Assembly (NCBI GenBank): GCA_964368765.1
Contig: CAYJCU010000001.1
Location: 55,847 to 119,846 of the forward strand
DNA: 64,000 nucleotides
From: JADFUS01 sp964368765
GTDB taxonomy: Bacteria; Bacteroidota; Bacteroidia; Bacteroidales; Rikenellaceae
Direction: 5' to 3'
Shown: piece by piece, positions 28,405 through 38,267 of the stretch
Position numbering within the stretch: position 1 is the stretch's first letter
How the letters are laid out: the number at the start of each line of letters is the position of its first letter
The notes under the pieces: model-generated
What the model was told of the DNA's origin: nothing
The model's input: the letters and a program-made list of their open reading frames with translations, nothing else
The model's database searches: none
Translations under genes and position numbers: made by a program

Positions 28405-30021
28405 ATGAAACGTAAATATAATAGTATCATTTTTCTACTTATTGCCTCTATGATGGTTAGCTGTTTTAGTGACAAGGGGAATTATGATTATACAGATATA
28501 AATGAGGTAGTGATAGATTTTGAGGATGGCTATGAAGAGCTTCTTTTTGGAGAGGAGTATGAGTTTTCGCCAACTATATCATCGCAAGTTTCAGAGAATC
28601 CAGACAACTACACCATTAATTGGTATATTGGCGAAGATGAGGTTGAAGAGTGGAGAGATATGCCATCTATAAAGTGGGATGTGGATAGAGTTGTTAAATT
28701 TGTATATCTATCAGTTGTTATAACAGATAAGAGTAATGAAATGGAGTATAGAGGGAGAATAAGAATTGATGTTGTTGGTCCTTATGAGAGCTACTACTCT
28801 TGGATGATTCTATCAGACAACAATGGCAAGTCGCAATTATCTTACTTCTCAAGTGTTGAAACAGATACTAAAACAAGACCTGGTCACGTACTATTTAAGA
28901 CAACGAATTTCTTTACTGATGTATATTCAGGAGCTAATGGTGGTGCTGAATTAGGTAGTGGCCCGTTAGCTATAAGAGAGCATTTCCGTGAGCCGATTGA
29001 TTGGAGTGAAGATATTATTGGTAACGTATTTATCTTTCAAGAGAGTGGCGCAGTTGATTTAAATGGTCAAAACTTCGAGAAAGAGATTGATTTAACTCAG
29101 GCATTCGACGGAGGTACTCCGAGTGGTGTTACACTTATGCCAGGCTCTACAATGGATTTTGTTGATTTCTTATCAGACACTGAGGGCAAATTATATATGA
29201 GAGTAAAACGCTCTAGTTCAGTATATAATAGCGAATACTATCTTCAAACACCACACGAAGATGATGGCGAAATATTAGAAGATTGTATTGTTTGTAGAGG
29301 TTATTATAAAGAGAATCGTAATGGCTATACTGTTATCTATGATGGCAAGAACAAACGACTTATTCACACACCAAACTCTCAAGAGGGTTATGATGAGAAT
29401 TGGAGACCAGAAGATTTCGTAAGAGAGGCTGGACGTATTAATGAGTTCCCAGCTAGTCATGCAGGTGCTGATTTAACTAAAATTGTACCACTTAACGACT
29501 TTACGGGTTATGATGTATTGGGTGTTGAGATGTGCGCGGATCCTAAAAATACTAGTACTTATGGCATTTTTATAGTTCTTAAGGAGCAAGCAAGTGGTAA
29601 GATACTTCTTCAGAAAGTGACTCTAGAGGGCGACGGTGGTAATCCAGCAGTTATGGATATAGTTTTAAACGAGCTAGTAGGTGTTCCTTCAACGATAACT
29701 ACTTATGCGCTTCCTATCTACTCTCCACAAGAGTATGCATTCTTTGCTGATGGCAATAATCTGTATATGGTTGATTTAAACAACATAACAAATGGAGCAA
29801 CAATATATTACACATTCGATGCACCAATAACTGTTATCAACAATAAATCTAACTATAATCGCCACTTAGCGGTAGGATTAGAGGATGGTTCATTCTTTAT
29901 TCTTGATGTTACGGGTGCTAAGAATAATGATTTAGAAGATAGAGTAATCTATGAGGCTGATGAGAAGGTTGGAAAGATAGTAGATATCCAATATAAGCAG
30001 ATAGATCACTGGAACTATTAA
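28405..30021 (+). CDS. PKD-like family surface lipoprotein
   Basis: The 538-residue protein has a lipoprotein signal (SMMVSC, Cys about 20), then the motif SDKGNYDY and a PKD-like immunoglobulin domain (about 30-125, YEFSPTISSQVSEN and TINWYIGEDE). A larger region of repeated beta strands with Asp/Asn-rich turns (from about 130) may be a propeller. It closes the SusC/SusD/DUF4843 locus. Its stop codon TAA (30019-30021) shares its last base with the element at 30021-30235, so the element or its edge probably ends the transcript. Confidence 0.8.
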   Translation: MKRKYNSIIFLLIASMMVSCFSDKGNYDYTDINEVVIDFEDGYEELLFGEEYEFSPTISSQVSENPDNYTINWYIGEDEVEEWRDMPSIKWDVDRVVKFVYLSVVITDKSNEMEYRGRIRIDVVGPYESYYSWMILSDNNGKSQLSYFSSVETDTKTRPGHVLFKTTNFFTDVYSGANGGAELGSGPLAIREHFREPIDWSEDIIGNVFIFQESGAVDLNGQNFEKEIDLTQAFDGGTPSGVTLMPGSTMDFVDFLSDTEGKLYMRVKRSSSVYNSEYYLQTPHEDDGEILEDCIVCRGYYKENRNGYTVIYDGKNKRLIHTPNSQEGYDENWRPEDFVREAGRINEFPASHAGADLTKIVPLNDFTGYDVLGVEMCADPKNTSTYGIFIVLKEQASGKILLQKVTLEGDGGNPAVMDIVLNELVGVPSTITTYALPIYSPQEYAFFADGNNLYMVDLNNITNGATIYYTFDAPITVINNKSNYNRHLAVGLEDGSFFILDVTGAKNNDLEDRVIYEADEKVGKIVDIQYKQIDHWNY

Positions 30022-30235
30022 CCTGAATTTTGGATAAGAAACAGTCATACTTTATTTATTGCAGCTCATTTTCAACACCCTATTGCAAAATACGATGCTC
30101 ACGCACAATAGGCGCGCTCCGCTTCGCTTTCACAATAACGCACTGAAACTGAACCACACTAAAAAAAGTCTGTTGTTAATATTTTATTTTACTTATTATC
30201 AGCAATTTAAACTATTTCTTATCCAAAACTCAGGT
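30021..30235 (-). repeat. Miniature inverted-repeat element, copy C (215 bp, inverted to copy A)
   Basis: The reverse complement aligns with copy A (7010-7224) from end to end with scattered substitutions and the same length. The ends read ACCTGAATTTTGGATAAGAA and, on the other strand, ACCTGAGTTTTGGATAAGAA. The flanks are TA on both sides (TTA before, TAC after), as expected for a TA target duplication. The GC-rich inner hairpin keeps its pairing through G-U changes. A reading frame of 78 codons through it is not conserved in copy A. Confidence 0.85.
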
Positions 30236-30308
30236 TACAAGAGACACATAAATATGGGGAGTAGAACTAAACTACTCCCCACAATTAAGAGATAATTTTT
30301 TTAAAATA

Positions 30309-31250
30309 ATGTATATGAGTGAAGCTATTGTTTCTGTAAGAAATTTATCACATAGATATGCTGTTCAGTGGGCGGTGCAAGATGTGAGTTTTGATATAAC
30401 TGAGAAAGGGGTTGTGGGTTTATTAGGCTCAAACGGTGCAGGGAAATCAACAACAATGAATATTATTTGTGGGGTACTTAACCAAACAAGGGGAGATGTG
30501 TATATTAATGGTATTAATGTGAGAGAGAATCCGGTTGAGGCTAAAAAATTTATTGGCTTTCTACCTCAACAACCGCCACTATACACAGACTTAACGGTTG
30601 AAGAGTATCTAACATGTAGTGCTCGCCTACGTCTGATGGATGAGAGCGAGATACCAGCGGCAGTTGATTATGCTCTTGAGAGGTGCTCTATTACTCACTT
30701 TAGAGGGAGATTAATAAAGAACCTGTCAGGGGGTTATCAGCAGAGGGTTGGTATAGCTCAGGCGATAGTTCATAAGCCTAAGTTTGTTATTCTTGATGAG
30801 CCGACAAATGGATTAGATCCTAATCAGATAGTTGATATACGTAATCTTATACGTGAGATAGCAGAGGATCACTCTATACTTCTCTCAACACACATACTAT
30901 CTGAGGTGCAGGCTGTGTGCAACGATATAAAGATGATTGAGAATGGTAAATTGGTATTCTCAGGAACTATGGAAGAGTTTGATAACTATGTTGCACCAGA
31001 TAGTTTTGTTGTTTCATTTGAGAACCCTCCTACACTAGACGAGGTGATAGCTGTTGCTCCTAACAAGAGCGTTGAAGAGCTTGAAGATGGCTGCTTTAGA
31101 GTGTTTTATGATGAAGATTTAACTATTAGTGAGAGTTATATAAAAACGGCGGTCGAAAGGGGCTGGGAGATAAAAGAGCTAGCCGTTGAACGCTATGATT
31201 TAAGCGAGATATTCGCTAAATTATCTGGTATGGAGAAGAAAAAAAAATAG
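30309..31250 (+). CDS. GldA-type ABC transporter ATPase, first copy
   Basis: The 313-residue protein has Walker A GSNGAGKS (40-47), the signature NLSGGYQQRVGIAQ and Walker B FVILDEPTNGLDP, followed by a C-terminal extension of about 90 residues ending YDLSEIFAKLSG, as in GldA/CcmA-like ATPases. A second ATG at codon 3 is an alternative start. It is paired with the GldF-GldG fusion 24 bases downstream, and the same pair is repeated directly after. GldA is needed for gliding in flavobacteria; here the system may simply export a substrate. Confidence 0.88.
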   Translation: MYMSEAIVSVRNLSHRYAVQWAVQDVSFDITEKGVVGLLGSNGAGKSTTMNIICGVLNQTRGDVYINGINVRENPVEAKKFIGFLPQQPPLYTDLTVEEYLTCSARLRLMDESEIPAAVDYALERCSITHFRGRLIKNLSGGYQQRVGIAQAIVHKPKFVILDEPTNGLDPNQIVDIRNLIREIAEDHSILLSTHILSEVQAVCNDIKMIENGKLVFSGTMEEFDNYVAPDSFVVSFENPPTLDEVIAVAPNKSVEELEDGCFRVFYDEDLTISESYIKTAVERGWEIKELAVERYDLSEIFAKLSGMEKKKK

Positions 31251-31274
31251 TTTGACACTAAATAACAACAATAA

Positions 31275-33593
31275 ATGATGAAACTAAATAATAACACAAA
31301 GCAAATATTGAATGTTGCGAGAATTGAGCTTAGCACCATGTTCTATTCGCCAATAGCTTGGTTAGTACTAGTAATATTTGCTACACTGATAGGTTTTGAC
31401 TATGCCAACGTGCTGGATGGTCAGCTTCACTCACAGTCGTTAGGACGAGGTTTGTGGGGTGTATCTGAGAGTATCTATAATAACTGGATGTCAGGTATAT
31501 TAAACCCAATACTTAAAAATTTATATCTATATATACCTCTTGTAACGATGGGGTTAATGAGTAGAGAGTACTCTTCGGGTACTATTAAACTACTCTACTC
31601 GTCGCCAATTAATAACTATGCTATTATATTGGGTAAATTTGTAGCTATGAAGGTGTATGGTTTTGCCTTAGTAATGATTATTGGGGTGAATGTACTATTC
31701 TCTGCTGCTGTGGTTGAGAATTTCCAAATGAGTCTTCTACTGGTATCAATGCTAGGTATCTATCTGTTAATACTAGCCTACTCGGCAATAGGTCTATTTA
31801 TGTCCTCTATCACTCCATATCAAGTGGTAGCAGCTGTTGGAACACTAGCGGCACTTGCAGTATTTAATTTTATTGGTGATGTAGGACAAAGTATAGATTT
31901 TGTACGTGATATTACATATTGGTTATCTATGTATGGCAGATCAACACCTTTTATTAGGGGACTACTCTCAAGTGCTGATCTATTCTATTTCTTAATAGTT
32001 ATATCTCTATTTATCGCACTTTCTATCTTCAAACTTAATAGTGAGAAGAGGGTTATGAGCCTTAATAGAAAAATTGTGGGTTACTTGACTATTGTAATCA
32101 TACATATCGGAATAGGTTATATCACTTCTATACCTCAGGTTAAGATGTATTATGATGCAACTTACGCCAAATCTAACACTTTATCAGAAGAGAGTCAAGC
32201 TGTTATAAAAAAATTAGATGGTGCAATGACTATGACAACTTACGTTAATATCTTAGGTAAGAGTTATATTGCAGGACTTCCTCACAACCGTAATTATGAT
32301 ATTGAAAGATTTGAAGAGTATATACGCTTTAAGCCAGAGATAAAGATGAAGTATGTTTACTACTATCATCAAGCATATAACCCATCTCTAGATAGTAAGT
32401 ATCCTGATATGAACGACGAAGAGAGAGTTAAAGCTCTTTGTAAGATTAGCTCTCTAAATCCTAAAATTTTCAAGCCATTTGACGAACTAAAGAAAGATAA
32501 AGATTTAATTTCAGCAGAGGGTTATCAATTTATCAGGGTATTAGAGAAAGAGGATGGCACAAGAGAGGTATTAAGACTATTCGACGATAGACATGAGCAC
32601 CCGAATGAGCCTGAGATAACTGCTACATTTAAGCGTCTTAGTGAGCCTGCACAAATGATAGCCTTCTCAGAGGGTTACGGTTCACGTATTATCGACAGAT
32701 ATGAGTCTCGTAGTTTCTCGTCAATAGCAACTAATCTTTGGTTTAGATACTCAGTAGTAAATCAGGGCTTCGACTCAAAGAGTGTAGACTTAGATAAAGA
32801 TAATCTTGACGATGTAGATGTTTTAGCTATTTCAGACCTTGCAAAACCTCTTTCAGATGTTGCACAAAAGAAGGTAGAAGAGTTTATAGAGCGTGGTGGT
32901 TCAATGATTATTTTTGGAGAGCACAACCGTGGCGAAAACATGAACAAAATAGTAAATAAGTTAGGTGTTAAGTTCTATGATGGTATTGTGGCACAGAGTG
33001 GTGCTTTATCATCGCCTACCTCAATACGTTCAGTATATACTGAAGAGGCTGCCAAACTAAATCACACATTTGAAAGCATGAAGAGCTGGGGCTATGGAGT
33101 ATCAACACCAACAGTTGTTGCTATTGATTATAGCGGTGCAAAAGATTTTGAGGTAACACCAATAATGAAGACATCTGATAGCACGTGGGTAGATTACAAC
33201 ACAACAGATATTGTTGATGGAGAGTTTATTTGTGGCGATGATAGGAACGAGAAACTAGGCAGTTTAGTTACTAGTATCAATATGAGTAGAGAGATAAATG
33301 GTACTACACAGCGAATAATTATTGTAGGAGACTCTGACTTTATTGCAAATGAGGAGTTATCTCTATCTCGTCCAGGTTCTTCGGTAAATAATATACAGTG
33401 GTTATTAGGTTCGTTGAGATGGTTATCAGACGACAAATACCCTATTAGCACTAAAGGACCTAGAAATATTGATAATAAGATAAACGTATCGGGCGGATGG
33501 CGTACACCAATACAGTTACTGTTTATGCTAATTATACCTCTAGCAATAGCGGTAAGTGGAGTGATGACGATTATTAAAAGGCAAAAGAAATAG
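31275..33593 (+). CDS. GldF-GldG fusion ABC permease, first copy
   Basis: The 772-residue protein has an N-terminal ABC-2 permease (six membrane helices, about 22-275, with MGLMSREYSSGTIKLLYSSPI as coupling region). A large periplasmic GldG/auxiliary domain (about 300-735) follows, with YVNILG, YEEYIRFKPEIKMKYVYYY and VDVLAISDLAKPLSD stretches, and one C-terminal helix (about 745-765). It would form the membrane part for the preceding ATPase. MMK at the start gives two possible initiators one codon apart. The arrangement and much of the sequence recur at 34578. Confidence 0.85.
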   Translation: MMKLNNNTKQILNVARIELSTMFYSPIAWLVLVIFATLIGFDYANVLDGQLHSQSLGRGLWGVSESIYNNWMSGILNPILKNLYLYIPLVTMGLMSREYSSGTIKLLYSSPINNYAIILGKFVAMKVYGFALVMIIGVNVLFSAAVVENFQMSLLLVSMLGIYLLILAYSAIGLFMSSITPYQVVAAVGTLAALAVFNFIGDVGQSIDFVRDITYWLSMYGRSTPFIRGLLSSADLFYFLIVISLFIALSIFKLNSEKRVMSLNRKIVGYLTIVIIHIGIGYITSIPQVKMYYDATYAKSNTLSEESQAVIKKLDGAMTMTTYVNILGKSYIAGLPHNRNYDIERFEEYIRFKPEIKMKYVYYYHQAYNPSLDSKYPDMNDEERVKALCKISSLNPKIFKPFDELKKDKDLISAEGYQFIRVLEKEDGTREVLRLFDDRHEHPNEPEITATFKRLSEPAQMIAFSEGYGSRIIDRYESRSFSSIATNLWFRYSVVNQGFDSKSVDLDKDNLDDVDVLAISDLAKPLSDVAQKKVEEFIERGGSMIIFGEHNRGENMNKIVNKLGVKFYDGIVAQSGALSSPTSIRSVYTEEAAKLNHTFESMKSWGYGVSTPTVVAIDYSGAKDFEVTPIMKTSDSTWVDYNTTDIVDGEFICGDDRNEKLGSLVTSINMSREINGTTQRIIIVGDSDFIANEELSLSRPGSSVNNIQWLLGSLRWLSDDKYPISTKGPRNIDNKINVSGGWRTPIQLLFMLIIPLAIAVSGVMTIIKRQKK

Positions 33594-33596
33594 GTT

Positions 33597-34532
33597 ATGG
33601 CAGAAAAAAATAAAATAGTTGAAGTAAAAAAATTATCACACCGATATAGTGTTGATTGGGCTATTAAGAATATAAATTTTGAGATAGCAGATAAGGGTGT
33701 TTTTGGTCTACTAGGTTCTAATGGAGCTGGTAAATCTACAACAATGAACATCATCTGTAATGTATTAACCCAGACAGAGGGAGATGTATATATCAATGGT
33801 ATTAACCTACGTGAGCAACCCAAAGAGGCTAAGCGTTTTATTGGTTTCTTACCACAAAAGGCACCTCTTCATCTTGAGATGACGGTAGATGAGTATCTTT
33901 ATCACTGTGCTGTACTTCGTAATATGCCTAAAGAGGATATTATACCTGCTATGGAGAGAGCTAAAGAGAAGTGTGGAATATCGCACTTTAGTAAGCGTCA
34001 GCTAAAGCACCTATCAGGAGGTTATCAGCAGAGGGCTGGTATTGCACAGTCAATAATTCATGATCCTCTATTTGTTATTCTTGACGAGCCTACTAACGGA
34101 TTAGATCCTAATCAGATTACAGGAGTTCGCCATCTGATAAAAGAGATAGCTAAAGATAGAGCGGTGCTTATTTCAACCCATATCTTATCAGAGGTGAGAG
34201 CTATTTGTGATTATATTATCATGATTGAGAAGGGTAACACCGTATTCGAAGGTACGGCAGATAAGTTTAATAACTATCTTGCACCTAGTGTATTGATGGC
34301 AATAATGCATAATGCACCTCCTACATCTGAGTTAATGAAGATAGAGGGCATTGAGCGTATTGAAAGACTTACCCGCACACGTATTCGTGTACATTTTGAA
34401 GGTGATAACTCAATAATGAAGAGAATAACTCACCTTGCCGTAAAGAACGACTGGGCACTGCGTGAGATAACTCTTGAAAAAGAGTCGCTTGATAAGGTAT
34501 TTGCTAAGTTATCAGGTGCCACAAATAAATAA
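33597..34532 (+). CDS. GldA-type ABC transporter ATPase, second copy
   Basis: The 311-residue protein has Walker A GSNGAGKST, signature LSGGYQQRAGIAQ and Walker B FVILDEPTNGLDPNQ, nearly the same blocks as the ATPase at 30309. The C-terminal part differs more (TRTRIRVHFEGDNS) but again ends LDKVFAKLSGA. It starts 3 bases after the first fusion permease, so both pairs are probably one transcript. Two tandem ATPase/permease pairs may form one heteromeric transporter or two related ones. Confidence 0.88.
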   Translation: MAEKNKIVEVKKLSHRYSVDWAIKNINFEIADKGVFGLLGSNGAGKSTTMNIICNVLTQTEGDVYINGINLREQPKEAKRFIGFLPQKAPLHLEMTVDEYLYHCAVLRNMPKEDIIPAMERAKEKCGISHFSKRQLKHLSGGYQQRAGIAQSIIHDPLFVILDEPTNGLDPNQITGVRHLIKEIAKDRAVLISTHILSEVRAICDYIIMIEKGNTVFEGTADKFNNYLAPSVLMAIMHNAPPTSELMKIEGIERIERLTRTRIRVHFEGDNSIMKRITHLAVKNDWALREITLEKESLDKVFAKLSGATNK

Positions 34533-34577
34533 TGGGGAGTTCCCGAATGTAAACTGTATAAATTTTATTGTATTATA

Positions 34578-36872
34578 ATGAGAACAATATTAAGAATAAT
34601 GAGATCAGAGTTGATAGTTATGTTCTGCTCTCCAATAGCTTGGCTTATATTGATTGTCTTTGCTTTTCAGGTGGGTATGGATTTCACTACATCACTTGAG
34701 TATTCATTACGAAGTCAAGAGCTAGGGTATGGTGCAAGATCACTCTCTGCGCAAATCTTCAGTGGTTACAGTGGTTTATATACTAAGCTACTTAATCATC
34801 TATACCTATATATTCCTCTTTTCACTATGGGCTTAATGAGTAGAGAGTTGAGTAGTGGCTCTATTAAACTACTATACTCATCGCCTGTATCTAATAATGA
34901 GATTATTTTAGGTAAATACCTTGCATCAATAGTTTACTCTGTTATGCTTTGTACTCTATTAATTTTCCCTATCATCTGCACCTCTTTCTCAATAGTAAAA
35001 CCCGATATACCATTGATGCTTACAGGTATGTTTGGAGTATTTGTTACAATAGCTGCCTATGCTGCCATAGGACTCTTTATGTCTACAATTACAAAATATC
35101 AGGTTGTTGCTGTTGTTGGAACATTAGCAGTATTAGCACTCCTTAATTTTATTGGAGGCGTAGGACAAGAGCACGACTTTGTGAGAGATATTACCTACTG
35201 GTTATCAATATCAGGCAGAAGTAGATCTTTCTTAAGTGGTATTATTAGTACTAATGATCTACTCTACTTCATGCTAATCATATTTATGTTCTTAGGACTA
35301 TCTTATGTTAAGCTACAAGGAGAGAGACTTAAACTATCTATCTCTAAACGTATTACCAAATATGGTATTGTGGTGTTATCGGCTCTATTTGTTGGTTATA
35401 TATCATCGCTACCACATTTCAAATTCTATCTAGACACAACAAGAATGCAGCGCAATACACTTACTGATGAGAGTAAGGGTATCCTTGAGAAGTTAGATGG
35501 ACCTATGACTATTACCACTTATGTTAATTATCTTGATGATACTTATAGTGACGGTGCTCCAAGAAATAGGATAAGGGATATAGCAGAATTTGATCAATAT
35601 ACTCGTTTCAAGCCTGAGATAAAGATGAAGTATGTATATTACTACGGCAAGGGAACAAGTAAGTATGGCACAATTGATTTTGAGAATAGAACCGTTGAGG
35701 ATATAATGGATGAGAGATGCAAATATTCTGGAAAGAAAAAATCTGATTTCCTTACTAATGATGAGGTACTTAAACTTGATGATATAGCCTCTGAGAATGG
35801 TCGTTTTGTTAGGGTTATATCTGCTAATAACAAAAAAACTAAGCTACGCCTATACGAGGATAACTATAAAGATCCGTTTGAGGCTCAAATATCAACTGCA
35901 CTAAAAACTCTATATAAAGAGTCGCCAACAGTTGGATTCATCGTAGGGCATAAAGAGCGTGGAAGTAGTGATATGAGCGAGCGTGGTTATGGTTCGTTTG
36001 CTAAGAATAACACATTCAGATACTCGCTATTAAATGGTGGTTTCCATGTTGTTGATGTTGAGTTATCGGCTAGCGTGTCGCCTAAGGTAAATATTATTGT
36101 ATTGGCTGACCCAAGAGTAGAGTTCACTGAGGAGGAGAAAAAGAATCTGTTTGAGTATATAGATAGAGGCGGTAATATATTGATATTAGGAGAGCCTAAA
36201 CGCCAACATATCCTAAATCCTATCATTGCAAAACTTGGTCTTAAATTATCAGATGGTATTATTGTAAACCCTTCAAGTATAACAAGAGATGATATAGTAG
36301 CTGCAAATATTACTGAAGATGCTAAGGTAGCATCTACTACATATACAAGATATGCAAACTATGGATACTCTATCGTAACACCATCGGCAGCGGCGGTAGA
36401 GGTTATAGACTCAACTAAGGGCTTTAATATAACAGAGATTCTGAAATCTAATAGCGAAGGTTCATGGATAGAGCTTGAGACAACAGATTTCATCAATGAG
36501 AAATCAAAGATAAATAGTGAGATAGGAGAGAAAGAGCAATCTAACTCAATAATGCTATATCTTACACGCCAGATTAACAACAAAGAGCAACGTATATTTG
36601 TTATTGGCGATGCTGATTGTATTTCAACTCTTGAGTTATCAACAGACAGACCTGGTTTTAGAAGCTCTAACTTCACACTGATTACTGAAACTTTCCGTAA
36701 CCTATCATACGAAGAGTTCCCAGTTCAATCATATCGTGAACCAGATCCAGATAATAAGGTTACAGCTACTAACAGCTCTATTTCAGCTATAAAAGCGGTG
36801 CTGATGTTCATTATTCCAGCACTTCTAACAATAGCGTGTATAGTACTACTAATTAGACGTAAACGAAACTAA
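34578..36872 (+). CDS. GldF-GldG fusion ABC permease, second copy
   Basis: The 764-residue protein has the same order of parts as the first fusion: six helices in about 270 residues (MGLMSRELSSGSIKLLYSSPV matches the first copy closely), a large periplasmic auxiliary domain (YTRFKPEIKMKYVYYY) and a C-terminal helix followed by a basic end (IRRKRN). The clear relation to 31275-33593 shows a tandem duplication of the pair. A strong terminator follows. Confidence 0.85.
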   Translation: MRTILRIMRSELIVMFCSPIAWLILIVFAFQVGMDFTTSLEYSLRSQELGYGARSLSAQIFSGYSGLYTKLLNHLYLYIPLFTMGLMSRELSSGSIKLLYSSPVSNNEIILGKYLASIVYSVMLCTLLIFPIICTSFSIVKPDIPLMLTGMFGVFVTIAAYAAIGLFMSTITKYQVVAVVGTLAVLALLNFIGGVGQEHDFVRDITYWLSISGRSRSFLSGIISTNDLLYFMLIIFMFLGLSYVKLQGERLKLSISKRITKYGIVVLSALFVGYISSLPHFKFYLDTTRMQRNTLTDESKGILEKLDGPMTITTYVNYLDDTYSDGAPRNRIRDIAEFDQYTRFKPEIKMKYVYYYGKGTSKYGTIDFENRTVEDIMDERCKYSGKKKSDFLTNDEVLKLDDIASENGRFVRVISANNKKTKLRLYEDNYKDPFEAQISTALKTLYKESPTVGFIVGHKERGSSDMSERGYGSFAKNNTFRYSLLNGGFHVVDVELSASVSPKVNIIVLADPRVEFTEEEKKNLFEYIDRGGNILILGEPKRQHILNPIIAKLGLKLSDGIIVNPSSITRDDIVAANITEDAKVASTTYTRYANYGYSIVTPSAAAVEVIDSTKGFNITEILKSNSEGSWIELETTDFINEKSKINSEIGEKEQSNSIMLYLTRQINNKEQRIFVIGDADCISTLELSTDRPGFRSSNFTLITETFRNLSYEEFPVQSYREPDPDNKVTATNSSISAIKAVLMFIIPALLTIACIVLLIRRKRN

Positions 36873-36892
36873 TTCTAATATATTTCCTTATT

Positions 36893-36937
36893 AAAATAGG
36901 GTGACACCGCAAGTAAGCATGGTGTCACCCTATTTTT
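36893..36937 (+). terminator. Strong terminator after the Gld-type operon
   Basis: AAAATAGGGTGACACC pairs with GGTGTCACCCTATTTTT around a 12-base loop, a GC-rich stem with flanking A and T runs. It could also serve the opposite strand. It separates the ABC systems from the PLD-fold gene. Confidence 0.9.
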
Positions 36938-36992
36938 ATTGTGTTATTAATTCTCGATACAAACTAGATACTGCAAAATTTACAAAAATTCC

Positions 36993-37022
36993 ATTGAATT
37001 ATGCAATAAATTGCTAACTTTG
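36993..37022 (+). promoter_or_regulatory. Promoter of the PLD-fold gene
   Basis: A -33 ATTG (36993-36996) and a -7 box TAACTTTG (37015-37022) are 18 bases apart, matching the Bacteroidota pattern. The ATG follows 36 bases after the box. So the gene is transcribed alone from a host-type promoter. Confidence 0.65.
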
Positions 37023-37058
37023 CAAAACTAACATCTAAATTAAAATACTATAAACGCT

Positions 37059-38267
37059 ATGAAACTACTACTAGATTATACTACATTGAAAAACACATTT
37101 GAAGAGTTATGTAACAAATACGACTACTATGAATGGTCTGTTGCATGGGCAGGCAACATTAAAGAGTTTGAAATAGCCAAGTTACTTTCTGAAAATATAT
37201 CAAAAGTAAAGCGAATTGTGGTAGGCTTACATTTTTACCAAACACACCCTAGTTTTATTGAAGCATATATCAATAATAAGAACATAAAGTATATTATGCA
37301 AACTGATGGGACATTTCATCCAAAGGTATATTTGTTCTATAATTCTGATAAAGATTGGTCAGCAATAATAGGTAGTTCAAATTTCACCTACTCTGCATTT
37401 AATAAAAATACTGAGGCTAATGTGTTAATTTCCAGTGACTATGATAACTCATCAATATTTTCTGATATAAAGGAAAGCATATATAAAGCGTGGGAATTAT
37501 CTGATAAATTTGATAAGCAGAAATTAGATAACTATAAAGAGTGCTATCATTATCAAGCTAAAAATGGGAAAAGCTTATCTAAAGCAATTAAAATGAAAGA
37601 AAATGGAGAATTTGAAACTACAAAATTTGACCTATGGACTTGGGACACGTTTTGTAATAATGTCACGACTAATGATATGAGCAACCTAGATTCTCGATTC
37701 AACGTATTAGAAAAAGCTCATTCAATATTTACAGATAGTAATGGAGAGTTTAATAATATTGATCCGGAACTTAGAAAGTGCCTAGCAGGCTTTAAGAGTA
37801 CTGCTTCAGGATATGAAGATAAAGTTCCTGATTTTATGCTTTTTGGTTCTACAGTTGGAGCACGTAGATATAAGAAAGCTATTAATAGTTATGCCCAAAT
37901 ATCTTCGGCTATTGATATAATTCCATTAAAGGGAGATGTTTCAAAGGATATATTCGAAAAATACTGTGAGAAATTTTATAAGGAGTTTGAAAATCCATTA
38001 GGAACTGCTACTAGATTACTTGCAATTAAAAGACCCGATCTATTTGTCTGCATCAATAACAAAAATAAGACACATATATGTAGAGCTTTAAAAATACCTA
38101 TGAGTAGGCTAAAACTAAATACGTATTGGGAGCTAATTATAGAAAGAATTAGGCAAACTGAATGGTATAAAGATGATGGAAATTATATTGGATTGCCAGG
38201 AGAGTTGAAAAAATATAAAGTAGCAATGCTCGACAGTTTATACTATAAATATTCTAAGAATTTATAG
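37059..38267 (+). CDS. Phospholipase D-fold protein, possible nuclease of unknown role
   Basis: The 402-residue protein has one HxK motif (H87, K89 in GTFHPKVYLFYN) followed by GSSNFT (105-110), the signature of the PLD superfamily. The single-motif form, which dimerises to complete the active site, is used by some restriction nucleases and by proteins of defence islands. Residues 1-180 form the PLD-like part. The C-terminal 200 residues are an unrecognised region rich in Lys, Tyr and Asn, with TATRLLAIKRPDLFVCINNK near 325-345. No partner gene (helicase, methylase) lies beside it. It is more AT- and Lys-rich than its neighbours, which hints at recent acquisition. Confidence 0.65.
   Translation: MKLLLDYTTLKNTFEELCNKYDYYEWSVAWAGNIKEFEIAKLLSENISKVKRIVVGLHFYQTHPSFIEAYINNKNIKYIMQTDGTFHPKVYLFYNSDKDWSAIIGSSNFTYSAFNKNTEANVLISSDYDNSSIFSDIKESIYKAWELSDKFDKQKLDNYKECYHYQAKNGKSLSKAIKMKENGEFETTKFDLWTWDTFCNNVTTNDMSNLDSRFNVLEKAHSIFTDSNGEFNNIDPELRKCLAGFKSTASGYEDKVPDFMLFGSTVGARRYKKAINSYAQISSAIDIIPLKGDVSKDIFEKYCEKFYKEFENPLGTATRLLAIKRPDLFVCINNKNKTHICRALKIPMSRLKLNTYWELIIERIRQTEWYKDDGNYIGLPGELKKYKVAMLDSLYYKYSKNL

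Noticed and set aside
30059..30295. A 78-codon plus-strand reading frame
   Set aside because: It lies mostly inside element copy C; the frame is not kept in copy A, has no recognisable domain and no promoter of its own.
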